From Eurosta solidaginis (Eukaryota; Arthropoda; Insecta; Diptera; Tephritidae), in assembly GCF_040869045.1 (NCBI RefSeq), contig NC_090322.1:191641477-191705476 (forward strand): 64,000 nt of DNA, read 5' to 3'. Positions within the stretch are counted from its first letter, which is position 1. Each line of letters begins with the position of its first letter. Positions 9,835 through 20,449 of the stretch are shown here, piece after piece. Under the pieces are notes generated by a model that ran no database searches, was not told the origin of the DNA, and saw nothing but the letters and a program-made list of their open reading frames with translations. The position numbers and the translations under genes are program-made.

Positions 9835-11292
9835 TCATCCGTACACGTTATAGTCATTAGCCGGACATCTATAATGTCTTCTTTAGCCTCGGCCTTTGAA
9901 CAGTGCTTGCATTCCAAACTACATGGTCTTCGTGACATTGCATCAGCATTTCCATGGGTACTACCTTTTCGATGCTCAATGGAAAAGTCATAGCTTTGTC
10001 GCTCGATCCACCGTGCCAATTGTCTTTCCGGATTACGGAACTGCAGAAGCCATTTCAACGCTGCGTGATCTGTCCTGACGCGGAAACGCTGGCTGTAGAG
10101 GCATTTTTGAAAATGTTTAATGCACTCTACCAATGCCAACAGCTCTCTTCGTGTAACGCAATAGTTCCTCTCTGGTTTTCCAATCGAAAGACTGTAATAT
10201 GGAACTACCTTCTCCTCTCCATCGACCAGTTGTGATAAAACGCCTCCTATAGCATATCCACTCGCATCTGTATCTAGAATAAATGATGCTCCTGGAATCG
10301 TATATGCCAACATTGGGGCAGTGCACAAAAGCTCCTTCAGTGTTTGGAAAGCCACTTCTTGCTCCTTGTTCCATTCAAAAGCTTTATTTTTTCTTGTAAG
10401 CTCATGGAGGCTATGGGCTACGCTGGAAAAGTATGGCACAAATCGGCGGTAACATGTGCACAGCCCAAGTAAACTTCTCAATTCATGCAATTTCAGTGGT
10501 CTTGGCCAATCCTTTACTGCCTCTATCTTTTCATTCGCAGTACAGATGCCTTCTGTCGTTACCTTGTGACCCAAATAATTTACTTCCTTTTTAAATGACG
10601 AACACTTTTTGGGACTTAGTTTCAGACCAGCGCCAGCTATTCTCTGGAAAACTTCCTCTAAGTTTTTAAGATGTTCATCAAAGTTCTTGCCCAATACGAT
10701 GATGTCGTCCAGGTACACCAAGCATGTTTTCCAATGTAGTCCTTTCAATACCTGATCCATGAGTCTCTCGAAAGTAGCTGGTGCATTACATAGTCCAAAG
10801 GGCATTACTGTAAAATGCCAAAGACCGTCTCCGACGCTGAAGGCTGTTTTCTCTTTGTCTTCCTCCTTCACCCCCACTTGCCAGTATCCACGTTTCAAGT
10901 CCAGTGTGGAAAACCATTTCGTACCAGAGAGCGAATCCAGAGTGTCGTCAATTCTTGGCAATGGGTATCGGCCTAGCGTCTCCAGTGTCAATTTGATGTT
11001 TCACAACATTGGTACGGCCTGGTTTGGAACCATCCTGGCCAAATATGTTTGCGTACTTTAGGAGCAGTTGCTTTGCCTTACTCTGATAATCCTCCTCTAG
11101 CCCCTCCGTACATGCCGTGATGTCATTTGGAAGATCAGTATTACTAGATGAAACGTGTTCCTGGAGCTGTTCACAGTTAATAACTACTTCAGCCTCTTGG
11201 CATCTTCCCAAAATAGCTCCTTTGGTCAGTTTGAGTGGTGACTTGAACTCATTGAGTACTCTCACCGGAATACGTCCATCTTGTTTTGTCAT
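9770..11292 (-). pseudogene. pol: Reverse transcriptase-RNase H of gypsy pol, deleted
   Basis: Copies RNA into cDNA and removes the RNA strand. Reverse transcriptase motifs seen are DDTLDSLSGTKWFSTLDLK, FTVMPFGLCNAPATFERLM and the catalytic LVYLDDIIV, followed by VNYLGHKVT. RNase H follows with FILDTDASGYAIGGVLSQ and VRTDHAALKWLL. The linker frame 11292-10948 ends KHQIDTGDARPIPIA and is fused out of frame at about 10985 to RYPLPRIDD. Relatives have some 65-70 residues of RT fingers there, including the conserved VDYR region. A second shift near 9770 separates this part from the integrase. The YLDD box is intact but the enzyme is not. Confidence 0.93.
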
Positions 11293-11319
11293 AGCCAGGG
11301 TTTTTCCTACAAGTACGTT

Positions 11320-11905
11320 CAGTGTTCATTTGTTTGCTGCTTCGACAACCCACAATTTGTTTGCCCCACAATCTCCATCAACCTTTGCCCAGATGACTGC
11401 TTCTGATTTTGGTGGTATTTGCTGGCTCTCTTCCACCAGCACTCGTTTACTGCTGTAGCCTCTCTCGTAGCCGAAATTAAGTGGCACATCCATGTTCTTA
11501 TATCTCATCGTCTTGCTTTGCATATCGATCTTGATGCCTTGGTCGATTAAGAAGTCCACTCCAATTATGATTTCATCAACAATCTCTGCCACTATAAAAT
11601 TGTGTAGCACCGTGAAGTTACCAATTGCTACTTCACATGCTAGTTCTCCAATTACCTGGGTGTCCTCTCCCGTGGCTGTACGTAATCTTGCTCCAAGCAA
11701 TGGTCTTATCTTCTTGTTGACTATATCCGCTCGAATGATGGAATGAGATGCACCCGCATCTACAGTCAGTAAACGTTCCTTTCCATCCACATGTCCTCCG
11801 ACAGTTAGATTGTTTGACCTTCTTCCAATTTGCGAGATAGAGATTATGGGGCATTCAATTAAAGGAGCCAGCTGTCGCCCCTTGCGGCTGACTCTATTTA
11901 GTTTA
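11320..11905 (-). pseudogene. pol: Aspartic protease region of gypsy pol
   Basis: Retroviral-type aspartic protease that would process Gag and Pol. The active-site stretch reads LLTVDAGASHSII, so the usual D-T/S-G triad is D-A-G here (codons GAT GCG GGT on the minus strand). A flap-like VIGELACEVAIG and the late IIIGVDFLIDQ motif are present. Upstream, the open frame runs back without a stop into the end of gag and lies -1 relative to it, as expected for gag-pol frameshifting. It stops at 11326 before the reverse transcriptase linker, so this copy is interrupted. Confidence 0.85.
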
Positions 11906-13247
11906 ACGATTGAATGGACTTGGAGATTTGCTCATCTCCGTCAGCTCTGCGTTTACGGCCACCCACATTGTTGGAAGTATTAGCACCGGTGTTGCAATGA
12001 CGTGCAATGTGACCTGGGTTACCGCACTTGAAACATTTCATAACTCCCGCATTTTTCTGTTGTAATCCCTTCAGTGATTCCAAAATTGTGTCTACCTGGC
12101 CTTTCTACTACTCTGGCCTTTCTACTTCCACACGATGAGCTTTGTATGCTGATTTACTCAATAGTAAGTCCTGAGTCAATGCATGGGATTCCGTTTCAGC
12201 AAATGTTCGCTTTGGGTTCGCGTATGTGGCTCGCTTCGTTTCGACGTCCCGTATACCGTTTATAAAGCTCTGAATCTGTACCCATTCAGTGTATTCCACC
12301 AATCTTCCAACATCCGAGCAAACTCTTGCAATGTCTCATTTGCTTTTTGGTAACGGTTTTGCAACTCAATTTGGTATATCTGTTTTCTATGCTCGCTTCC
12401 ATAACGTCTCTCGACAGCGGCCATCAATGCTTCATAGTTCTTCCGCTCTCCTTCGGGAATCGTCTGTAGGATTTCGGCTGCTGGCCCCTTCAATGCTACG
12501 AATAGAGCTGCAACTTTATCTTCAGCATTCCAGTTGTTCACTGTTGCGGTCTTCTCAAACTGTAGCTTAAAGGCCTGGAAAGGAACAGAACCGTCAAATG
12601 ATGGTGCATTTACCTTTGGATTGCTTGCTGAAACAGCTGCGCGGTTTAGTTGTAACTGCTCCATACGACCTTTTAACGCTTCTATCTCGGCATCAATTTT
12701 GTCCTCGAGTTGTAAAATTTTTGCATCCTGCTCTTCCAGTTTCACAAAGAGCTGCGATGATACCTGTTCCGAAATGTGTGCCGACATTTCAGATATACGT
12801 GCCTCTTGCGCTTCCAGTTGAGATGCCAAATATGTCTTCTGTTCTTCCAATTGTGATGTTAATGGGTTTCCTGCGATTCCAGTTGGGATACCACGTCTTC
12901 TGTTCTTCTAGTTGTGATGCCATATATGTCTTCTGTTCTTCCAGTTGAGATGACATTTGCGGCGACATTGATGTTACTGTCGATGTTTGTACAGATATTG
13001 CAGCCAATATCATGTTCAAGTCTGTGCTGGTAATTGTCTGCGATGTTTCGTTTTTCTCTTCAATTTTTGTTGTCTCCTCACCATCAAGAGAAAATACATA
13101 CTCTTCCACGTTAATTCCCTCTAATTCCATTGCCTTTCGTAGTCGTGCCTGAAGTTCGAGTTTATTGCCGGTTGTATTCAATCCACGGCTCTCCAACTCC
13201 TTCTTCAGTTGCTGGATCTTCAATTCGCTCCACTTTGCCATGTCCAA
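11898..13247 (-). pseudogene. gag: Gag of the gypsy element (SAP + zinc knuckle)
   Basis: Gag forms the particle that packages the RNA. The start at 13247 gives MDMAKWSELKIQQLKKELES, an N-terminal SAP-like helix-turn-helix (a DNA-binding motif found in some insect gypsy Gags). Next is a glutamine/glutamate-rich coiled coil made from repeats of QLEEQKTYMAS (around 12800-12960). Then come the capsid-like segment (FDGSVPFQAFKLQFEKTA, AALKG-like core, RRYGSEHRKQIYQIELQ) and a CCHC knuckle, CFKCGNPGHIARHC. The frame shifts near 12850 and 12290 and again near 12100. It ends SIQSLN-stop at 11898, overlapping the pol frame by -1. Confidence 0.9.
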
Positions 13248-13281
13248 GTTGTATTCGAAGTCTGCGGAATTTATTCAACAA

Positions 13282-13298
13282 TTCCTCTTCTGACACCA
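13282..13298 (-). promoter_or_regulatory. Primer binding site, tRNA-Leu-like
   Basis: Just inside the 5' LTR, after a two-base spacer, the minus strand reads TGGTGTCAGAAGAGGAA. The first dozen bases are what one expects from the complement of an insect tRNA-Leu 3' end, and mdg3/blastopia-type elements are known for that primer. The tRNA match is from recall and was not aligned. Confidence 0.7.
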
Positions 13299-13300
13299 AT

Positions 13301-13735
13301 TGTAACGAATTTACTGCAATTCCTCTTATTTGCAACCTTCTGCTAACATTCGAATCACTAAACTGTTGAATAAATAACTCCACTATTCAATAATGCAAAA
13401 TGGCCTTTATGAAAGTACTTCACAATAACACTTCTATTGCTCGCCAGATGGCGTCTTAAATCAAACTGATTCTCGTGCCTCTACTGTTGCTGCCTTTTAT
13501 GCTGTCTGGTTTCCTTGTTGCATACTTCTAGGCTTTTCTATTCTAAAATTTACTAGTTAGTTATCAGCTACAACTATGTTTATAGCTTCTCAGTAATACT
13601 TGCACAAATTATTGCCTTCGTTTGTGAGAATCTCAGATAAGATATATGCATGTGTTTGTGCGTCTCTTCTCCGCTGTTCGTATGGACATATGGGTAGACA
13701 TAATGATTGATTTAATGATGTGCATACAAGCCACT
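13301..13735 (-). repeat. 5' LTR of the gypsy element, outer end lost
   Basis: Matches the left LTR from TGTAACGAATTTACTGC through GGTAGACATAATGATTG and CATACAAG-CACT, then stops. The left LTR continues about 55 bases further to its TCACA end. This copy keeps the ~170-base part missing on the left, including a region with CCTTTTATGCTG, whose complement CAGCATAAAAGG may contain the TATA-like promoter element. Confidence 0.9.
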
Positions 13736-13877
13736 TTTTCAGTAACTCCAGATTAAGTTGATTAAAATTGAACTTTGTTCGATAACATCAAATGTTGCTG
13801 CTCATCTCAGCTTAAGGGGCAGGGTTAAACTCTAGTGATTTTAAACTGGAGTCTAAACTCGCACTGAAAAACAACTT
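13736..13877. mobile_element. Candidate small MITE next to the 5' LTR
   Basis: Left end TTTTTCAGT-AACTCCAGATTAA and right end CTGGAGT-CTAAACTCGCACTGAAAAAC are roughly inverted, allowing for a short deletion in the left arm. The right end recurs near 4930. Its insertion or an associated deletion may have removed the outer part of the gypsy LTR. Confidence 0.4.
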
Positions 13878-13959
13878 AAGTCCACCACTTTTGCATGTGA
13901 TTCAGGTGATTATTGCCGATGACCACATCTTTATCATCACTTTAATATAACCTGCAAAA

Positions 13960-14275
13960 GTCATTGGATCATGTGGTCCACTGGATTACTTACCATTCTA
14001 CACCACTATAATGTAGCAATGGACCAACTCATGTTTCTACACGAACATATTGTAAGCCGATCATTGCTCGTTTTTAACGACTGTAATCACTACACGGTGT
14101 TTATTGGACTGTGGGTACTCCATGGATTACTCTGATGTAATGCGGAGCTGGAGTATATGGTCCAGTCCTAGGACATCACAATGTTAATTGGACCATATTT
14201 TTTGTATGAATTGTGGTTAATTTTGGAGCACTCGGTTGGTCCATACATGCATGCATGGATTACTCGCGATTTTTC
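13960..14275. repeat. Block with recurrent TGGWCCA words
   Basis: GTGGTCCACT, AATGGACCAAC, TATGGTCCAGT, ATTGGACCATA and TTGGTCCATAC occur within about 280 bases, mostly next to GGATTACT. No fixed period is evident. It may be a decayed MITE. Confidence 0.35.
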
Positions 14276-14665
14276 CAGGGTACATATATAACAAGCGAGT
14301 GAAAAAATCTCTGTGCGAAGTCAACATGCTGTCTGATTAAATTATGCAACAATTAACTATTGACTAACTGATAAAAAAAGTGTGATAAAAGTCGTAAAAG
14401 ACATACATACATACAACATACACGAAAATATATATGCAGGTGTGTAGAAATATTCAAGTTTACTTGGATGAAGTCACAAATTGTCTACCATTTATTGTCT
14501 AGCAATACAAGTGCGAGTGTGCATGACCATGCATTTCTTTCTTTTTTCTTCTGTCACTTAGACAATTATATTTATAGATTCATACATAACATCACGAGTT
14601 CATTCGCTTCTTCATATAATAACATACATAACTTCACACCGCTATCACATCTTGTCATATCGTCA

Positions 14666-16018
14666 TTATACCCAACTTTACTTGTACACAGTGTATTATA
14701 ACTTTGAATGGATAACGGTTGGTTGTACAGGTATAAATGAATCGAGAAAGATATATACTTCCATATATCAAAATCATCAGTATCGAAAAAAAATTTGATT
14801 GAGCCATGTCCGGCCGGCCGGCTGTCTGTCCGTTAACACAATAACTTGAGTAAATATTGAGATATTTCACCAAATTTGGTACACGAGCTTATCTGGACCC
14901 AGAATAGATTGGTATTGAAAATGAGTGAAATCGGATGATAACCACGCCCACTTTTTATAAATAAAACATTTTGGAAAATACAAAAAACCTGATTATTTAG
15001 TAAATAATACACCTAGAATGTTGATTGTTTGACGTGTGGACTGATATTGAGACTCTTGATACAAATTTGAAAAAAAGTTTAAAATGGGCGTGACAGCGCC
15101 CACTTGTCAATTTTACAAATATTATTAATCATAAATCAAAAATCGTTAAACCTGTCGTAACAAAATTGGGCAGTGAGGTTGCCTTTACTATAAGGAATGC
15201 TTTGAAGAAAAATTAACGAAATCGGTTAAGGGCCATGATCACTTTTATATCAAAGATGTTTAAAAGGGTCGTGGACGAACAAAATAAGCTATATCTTTGG
15301 AAAAAAGAGCTTTATATCAATGATATTTTACTTCCCAAGTGGATTTATAACAATAAATAGAAAAAACGTTAAATTTAAAAAAAATGGGCGTGAGCCATAA
15401 CTCGAATAAAAATTAACGGATCGTAATAAAATTGGGTACACAATTTTTCCCAATAGCAGGAAATATTTCTAGAAAAAATGGACGAGATCGGTTAAAGACC
15501 ACGCCCACTTTTATATAAAAGATTTTTAAAAGGGTCGTAGACGAAAATAATAAGCTATATATTTGTATCAATAGAATTTTACTTTCTAAATTAACATTAA
15601 ATTGGAAAACACTAAAATTTTTGAAAATGGGTGTGACACCGCTCCTTGTATGACTGACTAAGCAATTTTCTCGAAGAAAAATTAACATATCGTAATGAAA
15701 TTAGGTACACAAATTTTCCCACTAGCAGAAAATATTTCTAGTAAAAATGGACGGAATCGGTTAAAGACCACGGCAACTTAGATATAAAACAAGTTTAAAA
15801 GGGTCGTAGACTAGAATAATAAGCTATAGCTTAGCAAAAAATAGTTTTGAATCAATGATATTTCACTTATCAAGTTTTATTGTAAGAGGAAATGGGAGAC
15901 GGGCGGTGCCACCTGTTATGTAGAAAAGTAATTTATCTGAAATGAAATGTACAATTGAAGCTCACGCTGAGTATATAATGTTCGGTTACACCCGAACTTA
16001 GATTTCCTTACTTCTTTT
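14666..16018 (+). mobile_element. HINE/DINE-1-like element, copy B
   Basis: Starts TTATACCCAACTTTACTTG and, near the end, has GCTGAGTATATAATG followed by the stem-loop GTTCGGTTACACCCGAAC (15980-15997) and TTAG...CCTTACTT. The interior consists of diverged non-coding units with GGGCGTGAC, GAAATCGGTTAA and TTTTAAAAGGGTCG words. The same termini recur at 54381-55302 and, inverted, at 34022-37137. Subterminal inverted repeats plus a 3' stem-loop fit Helentron-derived non-autonomous elements, which is an inference from structure. Confidence 0.65.
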
Positions 16019-16632
16019 AGTTAGTTTTCATCACGAATTTGACTTCATACACCGATGATCGGAAGTATTGGATTACGATTCCAGAGCATGTGGCATTATT
16101 ATGCTTGCCCAGACAAGCCGCAGACAAATTCGTTCATGTTATGCCAGAGTTTTTATGACTGGAAAATGTTTAAACTATACATTAACACACTTTTTTCTTT
16201 ACATACAATCAGCACATATTACAATACATATTAATCTGGGGCATATTACACTGGTTCAAAAAACTGGTTGCATTTTAATCCAAAAATGTACGGTTAAAAT
16301 ATTTATATTTATTTTGAAGCCGCCTGTTACTTCTACTGAGTTGTATGTTCCCGTCATGGAACAGAAGGCCACTTGCTTTTGTAATGCTATATATTTATAA
16401 GGTCCCCAGCGACAACTATTTCGAAACTAATGTATGCTTCAGAAACTACTTGATATACAAACTCTATTAGTGCACATGTCCTTTACGGGATGCCTTGTAG
16501 CGATTGGCTTGTTCTTTGACCTGAAGATATTGGCCAAAGTAATCGTGTAAGAGACTTTCATTCTAAAAATAATTTTTCGGAAACTAAGACCGCTAGATAA
16601 TCAAACCAACAGGAGGCTTTTGGTGATTTTCG
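16019..16632. other. Unassigned DNA
   Basis: A 110-codon frame at 16068-16400 shows no recognisable domain and is not convincing as a gene. No repeat structure was found. Confidence 0.4.
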
Positions 16633-17182
16633 CAGGGACGGAAACTGTTATTCCTTTTATAATATAATTCCTTGCAAAACCATTAATTTTGGACTTTTAA
16701 TATATTTGGATTAAGATAAAAATTATTTTCCGATTTTTATTACCTGAGTCCGATAGAACTAGTTAAACTCGGACTTTTAAAAGTAAAAGTCCGGAAATAA
16801 AAGTTAAATCCGGACTTTTATTTTTTAAGAGCAAAATAAAGTCCGGCTTGATAACAAAGAAACGGCTTTTCCGAAATTAAAAACAAAATTTTATTCGGAT
16901 AAGCCGTTTCTTTGTTATCAAGCCATACTTTTATTTTGACCGTAAAAAATAAAAGTTCGGATTTTATTTCCGGACTTTTATTTATAAAAGTCCGAGTTTA
17001 ACTAGTTCTATCGGACTCAAAAAATAAAAATACAGATTTTGCTTTTATATGTGGACTTTTACGGAAAAAGTTCGAAAAATAAAAAGGATGCATGATTCAA
17101 CGTGATATTGCTATAGGGATGCCTGAGAACTCAAACATTTTCACCTAGGACAATTTTTGTTTTATATTGTTTTCCGTCCCTG
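16633..17182 (+). mobile_element. hAT-type foldback MITE, copy 1
   Basis: Termini CAGGGACGGAAA and TTTCCGTCCCTG are perfect inverted repeats. The flanks GATTTTCG (16625-16632) and GATTTTCA (17183-17190) form an 8-bp target duplication with one mismatch, the size made by hAT transposases. The centre is a 275-base imperfect palindrome (see separate entry). No coding sequence is present. A reversed relative lies at 53231-53742 and a fragment at 47418-47520. Confidence 0.88.
16745..17019. repeat. 275-bp imperfect palindrome inside the MITE
   Basis: The arms begin TGAGTCCGATAGAACTAGTT and end AACTAGTTCTATCGGACTCA, with the turn near 16880-16895. Each arm carries shorter inner palindromes built from CGGACTTTTA and TAAAAGTCCG and the shared word TTGATAACAAAGAAACGGCT. 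Transcribed RNA would fold into a hairpin of about 130 pairs. Confidence 0.9.
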
Positions 17183-17190
17183 GATTTTCA

Positions 17191-17934
17191 GCAAACCAAT
17201 GCCATTAAAACTATCTTAAGTATCTTGCTTTGTTGGAGCTCGAAAAATTCAACTATATGCAAAAAAATTGGATATTCTCTCTCTTTAGAACGCAAAAGGA
17301 AACGCAGAATATATTCCATATTATTACGAAAAGTTTTGTAAAAGAAACCACAAAATTAAATTGTGATATTTAAGTAGTTCTCTTTCTCCCAAAAAAAATT
17401 TATGTATGTAGCAGTCTAATGTTGATGTTCGCTAACAATGAGGTGTGATATCACAGATCAATAGGGAGCTAAGTCAAAAATATTAAACTTTGAAAGTATG
17501 CATATTATCGGACACTTCAATTCAATATCTACCGATCTGCATTCGCGTCGAAGCGTTACTTTCACTACTCACCCAGTGAAGGGTTGGTAAAAACTATAAA
17601 TTTCATTGATGTATATTGGAACGATTTTCCGTCATCCCTTGTCAAATTTGGTTTTAAGACAAACCGATTTCGGCGTTGTGCCATCATCAGTGTCGATTTT
17701 CGTTCTCTAAATTTCATTAACGCATATAGGAATTCAATAAATTGTTTGCCTCTCCCGAGCATTGTGGTTTTTTCAGTTAATCTACGTTTTCATTTAGGTG
17801 TGCAAGTGTACATAATACTGACGTGCTTAGAATAACACGCCTCATGTTAATTATGTTACATACATTTGTTTATTTATTTCGATGGAAAGTATGTCAGTTA
17901 GATATTGTAATTATTTCAATATATGTACATTAGA
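17191..17934. other. Unassigned DNA with a short dispersed repeat
   Basis: At 17643-17695 the words AAATTTGGTTTTAAGACAAA and TTCGGCGTTGTGCCATCATC match a stretch at 27818-27875. Outside that pair nothing could be identified. Confidence 0.4.
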
Positions 17935-18108
17935 CTGGGTCGATTTATTAACCTATATCGCGCCATCGATTTTTCGATAGGATTTGGGCTCAGGAAAAAA
18001 AGTTCCACTACGCATACCCAAAAAAATAATTTTCGAGCCTGCAAAAAAAAATGGCGAAAGGGTAAATTTTGCATTAAGGTTAACTTTCGTCCATACAAAT
18101 CGACCCAT
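17935..18108. mobile_element. Foldback MITE with CTGGGTCGATTT ends, short form
   Basis: Begins CTGGGTCGATTTATTAACC and ends CCATACAAATCGACCCA. The left arm words ATATCGCGCCATCGATTTT, GGATTTGGGCTCAGGAAAAA and GCATACCCAAAAAAAT are those of the longer copy at 41117-41619. Outside the ends, TGTACATTA and TAATGTACA are also inverted. The middle is largely lost. Confidence 0.75.
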
Positions 18109-19555
18109 GTTAATGTACATACATATTAACTATGCAGATGTTAATAATTACGCTAGAGAAACGAATTCTACAATTGAGTTATATTCTTCTCAATAGTGTT
18201 TGTTAAGAGAGCGGAGTTATTTTATACCATAGGTCCTGGCTTTTGATAGGGGTTTTCAGTTTTGTCATTGAGCAAGCCCCTGGTAATACTAATCAGTTTA
18301 TATGGTGTATTCACGAGCCGGCGAATTCGACATAACCAAACTTAATGCCGTAACTGTAATTTTTCCTGCATTTTTTGTTGCAATTTTGGCAGCAGTTACA
18401 CTGACCAATCTTTTCGAAAGTTGTGCCGCCGAAAGTCCATTGTTGGATAACCAGTAAACTAGATTACTAACACCTTCAAGCACTTATCAGACTGACGAGG
18501 AAATAATTTAATATGATCACTTATGCCACATTATATAGATCACACCTCTTAGCTTATTTATTCACTCACAACGAAAACGTTCTTCTGCGAACAAATTTAG
18601 AATTTCTTGATATATCGGGATTATTATATCTAACTATTCTGTTTGCAATTGCATAATATGTACACGTAAACATATATAGCTATATTCAAATTAATGTTAA
18701 TTGAACCTTCTACAAAATTATAACTTACTCAACTTTAATGGTTAATGCACATTTATTACAATTGTGTGTTTTAGATTTTGAGATTTTCAATGTCAACATC
18801 TTCAATGTCAACAAACTTTAAGGCCTTAAGGCAACACGGAACTGGGAGGTGGTGAGTGGAGTAACCTACATTCGTTCTCTAGATGGTCGAACTATTTCCT
18901 TAGGGGTACTTTTTGTCGGAGAATGGCGGATCTATAAACGGCCACGGGTCACCAAAACCTATAGAGCTGCTCAAAATCTCCGGGGAGTATATTTATTGTA
19001 TAAATAACAACAATCGATTTCGAAGCATTTTTGACACTTTGGTATGGCGGAAGGCTTTCGAAAAAAGGAGCAATGTCTCTAGAATTACATTTTTATGTAC
19101 ATTTCATTTGTTTTTTACAGGCGCTGAAATTTTCTGTTTAGGACTTATCCACAGAAAAACTCTAGTATGCCTTGAGCTAAGTATATCGGGTTAGTTGCTG
19201 ATTTCAAAGAATATTTAGTAACTTTTTAGGTAAGAATGCATACATTCCATTATATAGTGTCAAAAATTAACAAGAGATCCGGCTCTTGGCTGTAATAAAA
19301 ATGAAACTACCTTGAAGCTGTGTGCAAATGCAGAGTCCTTGCAGTCTTTTAACATCTTTATATTTCTCATTACTGGGTTAACGTGCACGGCAATATTGAA
19401 GGGAAAAAGGAGGCTGCGATGGGTATATCCCAACCAATGGGTAACCTCTGGAGGAATACACGGTTAAGTGAATGTACTTTCTATAAAGCGATCCCAGGCG
19501 CCATTAGCAGGCGCCAAGTCCGAAGTATTGTCGAATTTTTCTTTAAGATTGATTT
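18109..19555. other. Unassigned DNA
   Basis: Frames at 18298-18483 (minus) and 18913-19194 (plus) are open but short, and neither resembles a family I know. A TTTTTTACAG acceptor-like site occurs at about 19111. There is not enough to call an exon. Confidence 0.4.
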
Positions 19556-19559
19556 CTAT

Positions 19560-19770
19560 CTCAATACAGCGCTCCTTATTCTCGGCAGAAGATACGGTGG
19601 TGCATTATCTGTGCATCTTCGCTGGAATCAGGCCTAACGCTTTCGGGTGAACTGCACTTCCTGTATTGGGGGGATGAGACAGATGAACATTTTCCGTGCT
19701 TTCGTCCGACTTTTGCTATATGGACTTTTCGGGTAAATCTGACAGGGTACGAAGACCTGAGCTCTCTAAG
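19560..19770 (+). pseudogene. Possible LINE C-terminal scrap
   Basis: With stops and shifts, the plus strand gives AEDTVVHYLC and then FAGIRPNAFG, followed by TALPVLGG. Many jockey/R1-type LINEs end their RNase H/zinc-knuckle tail with an EDTVEHLLC...CPAL-like stretch. The cysteines are mostly lost here, so this is a weak call. Confidence 0.35.
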
Positions 19771-20154
19771 ACAACGAAATATATTTTTATTCATTTGTTA
19801 GTATGGCAAATTTATAATTGATTTGCAGGGAAATGATATTACTATAACCATTTTCGGATATATAGGTTCAACTGCGCGGTCAATAAAGACCATGCCAAGA
19901 TGAATATAAAAAGACGAGCATTATTCTCAATTTAAACAAATTTGCTGTTAGAGAATTTAAGGGTATCATCACGAGCATTACCACAAGACACAATGCTATC
20001 GCATTGATTTTCGACTTTCTGAAGTTGGCAAGACAACGTTTATGTGGAAAAAATAAACTATTGCGTAAATTGCCGTAATTTATCCGTGAAACCAAGGCTA
20101 ATCTATACAAGGTGATGGCAAACCGAATTAACCCAATTCGCCGTGCAGACGAAT

Positions 20155-20446
20155 GTCAGGTCAAACAAGACATATTGTCATACAAGTCGCTGTATGGAAA
20201 ATAATTAAGAAGCAGCAATCAGCTGTTGGAATAACAACACCTGGTACTGAATTCGCCTAACAGTACATATTGTTAAACAAGTCGCTGTACGGAAATAATC
20301 AAGAAGAAGAAATCAGCTGTTGGGATAACAACACCTGGTCTGAATTTGCCTTGCAAGACATATTATTTTACAAGTCGAAGTATGGAAATAATCAAGAAGA
20401 AGCGATCAGCTGTTGGAATAACAACACCTTGTACTGAATTCGCTTT
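20155..20446 (+). repeat. ~95-bp tandem repeat, three copies
   Basis: ACATATT-TNNNACAAGTCG recurs at 20169, 20265 and 20358, each followed by TATGGAAATAAT-AAGAAGAAG, ATCAGCTGTTGG-ATAACAAC and ACCTGGTACTGAATTCGC. The period is 93-96 bases. It is non-coding. Confidence 0.85.
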
Positions 20447-20449
20447 GTG

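Larger units (their letters stand above)
8058..13735 (-). mobile_element. Ty3/gypsy retrotransposon with two LTRs (defective)
   Basis: Read on the minus strand the order is LTR, primer site, gag, protease, reverse transcriptase, RNase H, integrase, polypurine tract, LTR. That order is diagnostic for Ty3/gypsy elements. There is no env-like frame. The left flank is ATAC; the right LTR has lost its outer end, so the second copy of the target duplication cannot be seen. The coding part carries several frameshifts and two internal deletions and cannot move on its own. It inserted into HINE-like copy A, so it is younger than that copy. Confidence 0.95.

Noticed and set aside
8703..13247. Active retrovirus or errantivirus with an envelope gene
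   Set aside because: No env-like frame lies between integrase and the 3' LTR, and pol carries shifts and deletions.
16068..16400. 110-codon frame
   Set aside because: Composition matches the surrounding AT-rich DNA and no family is recognisable.
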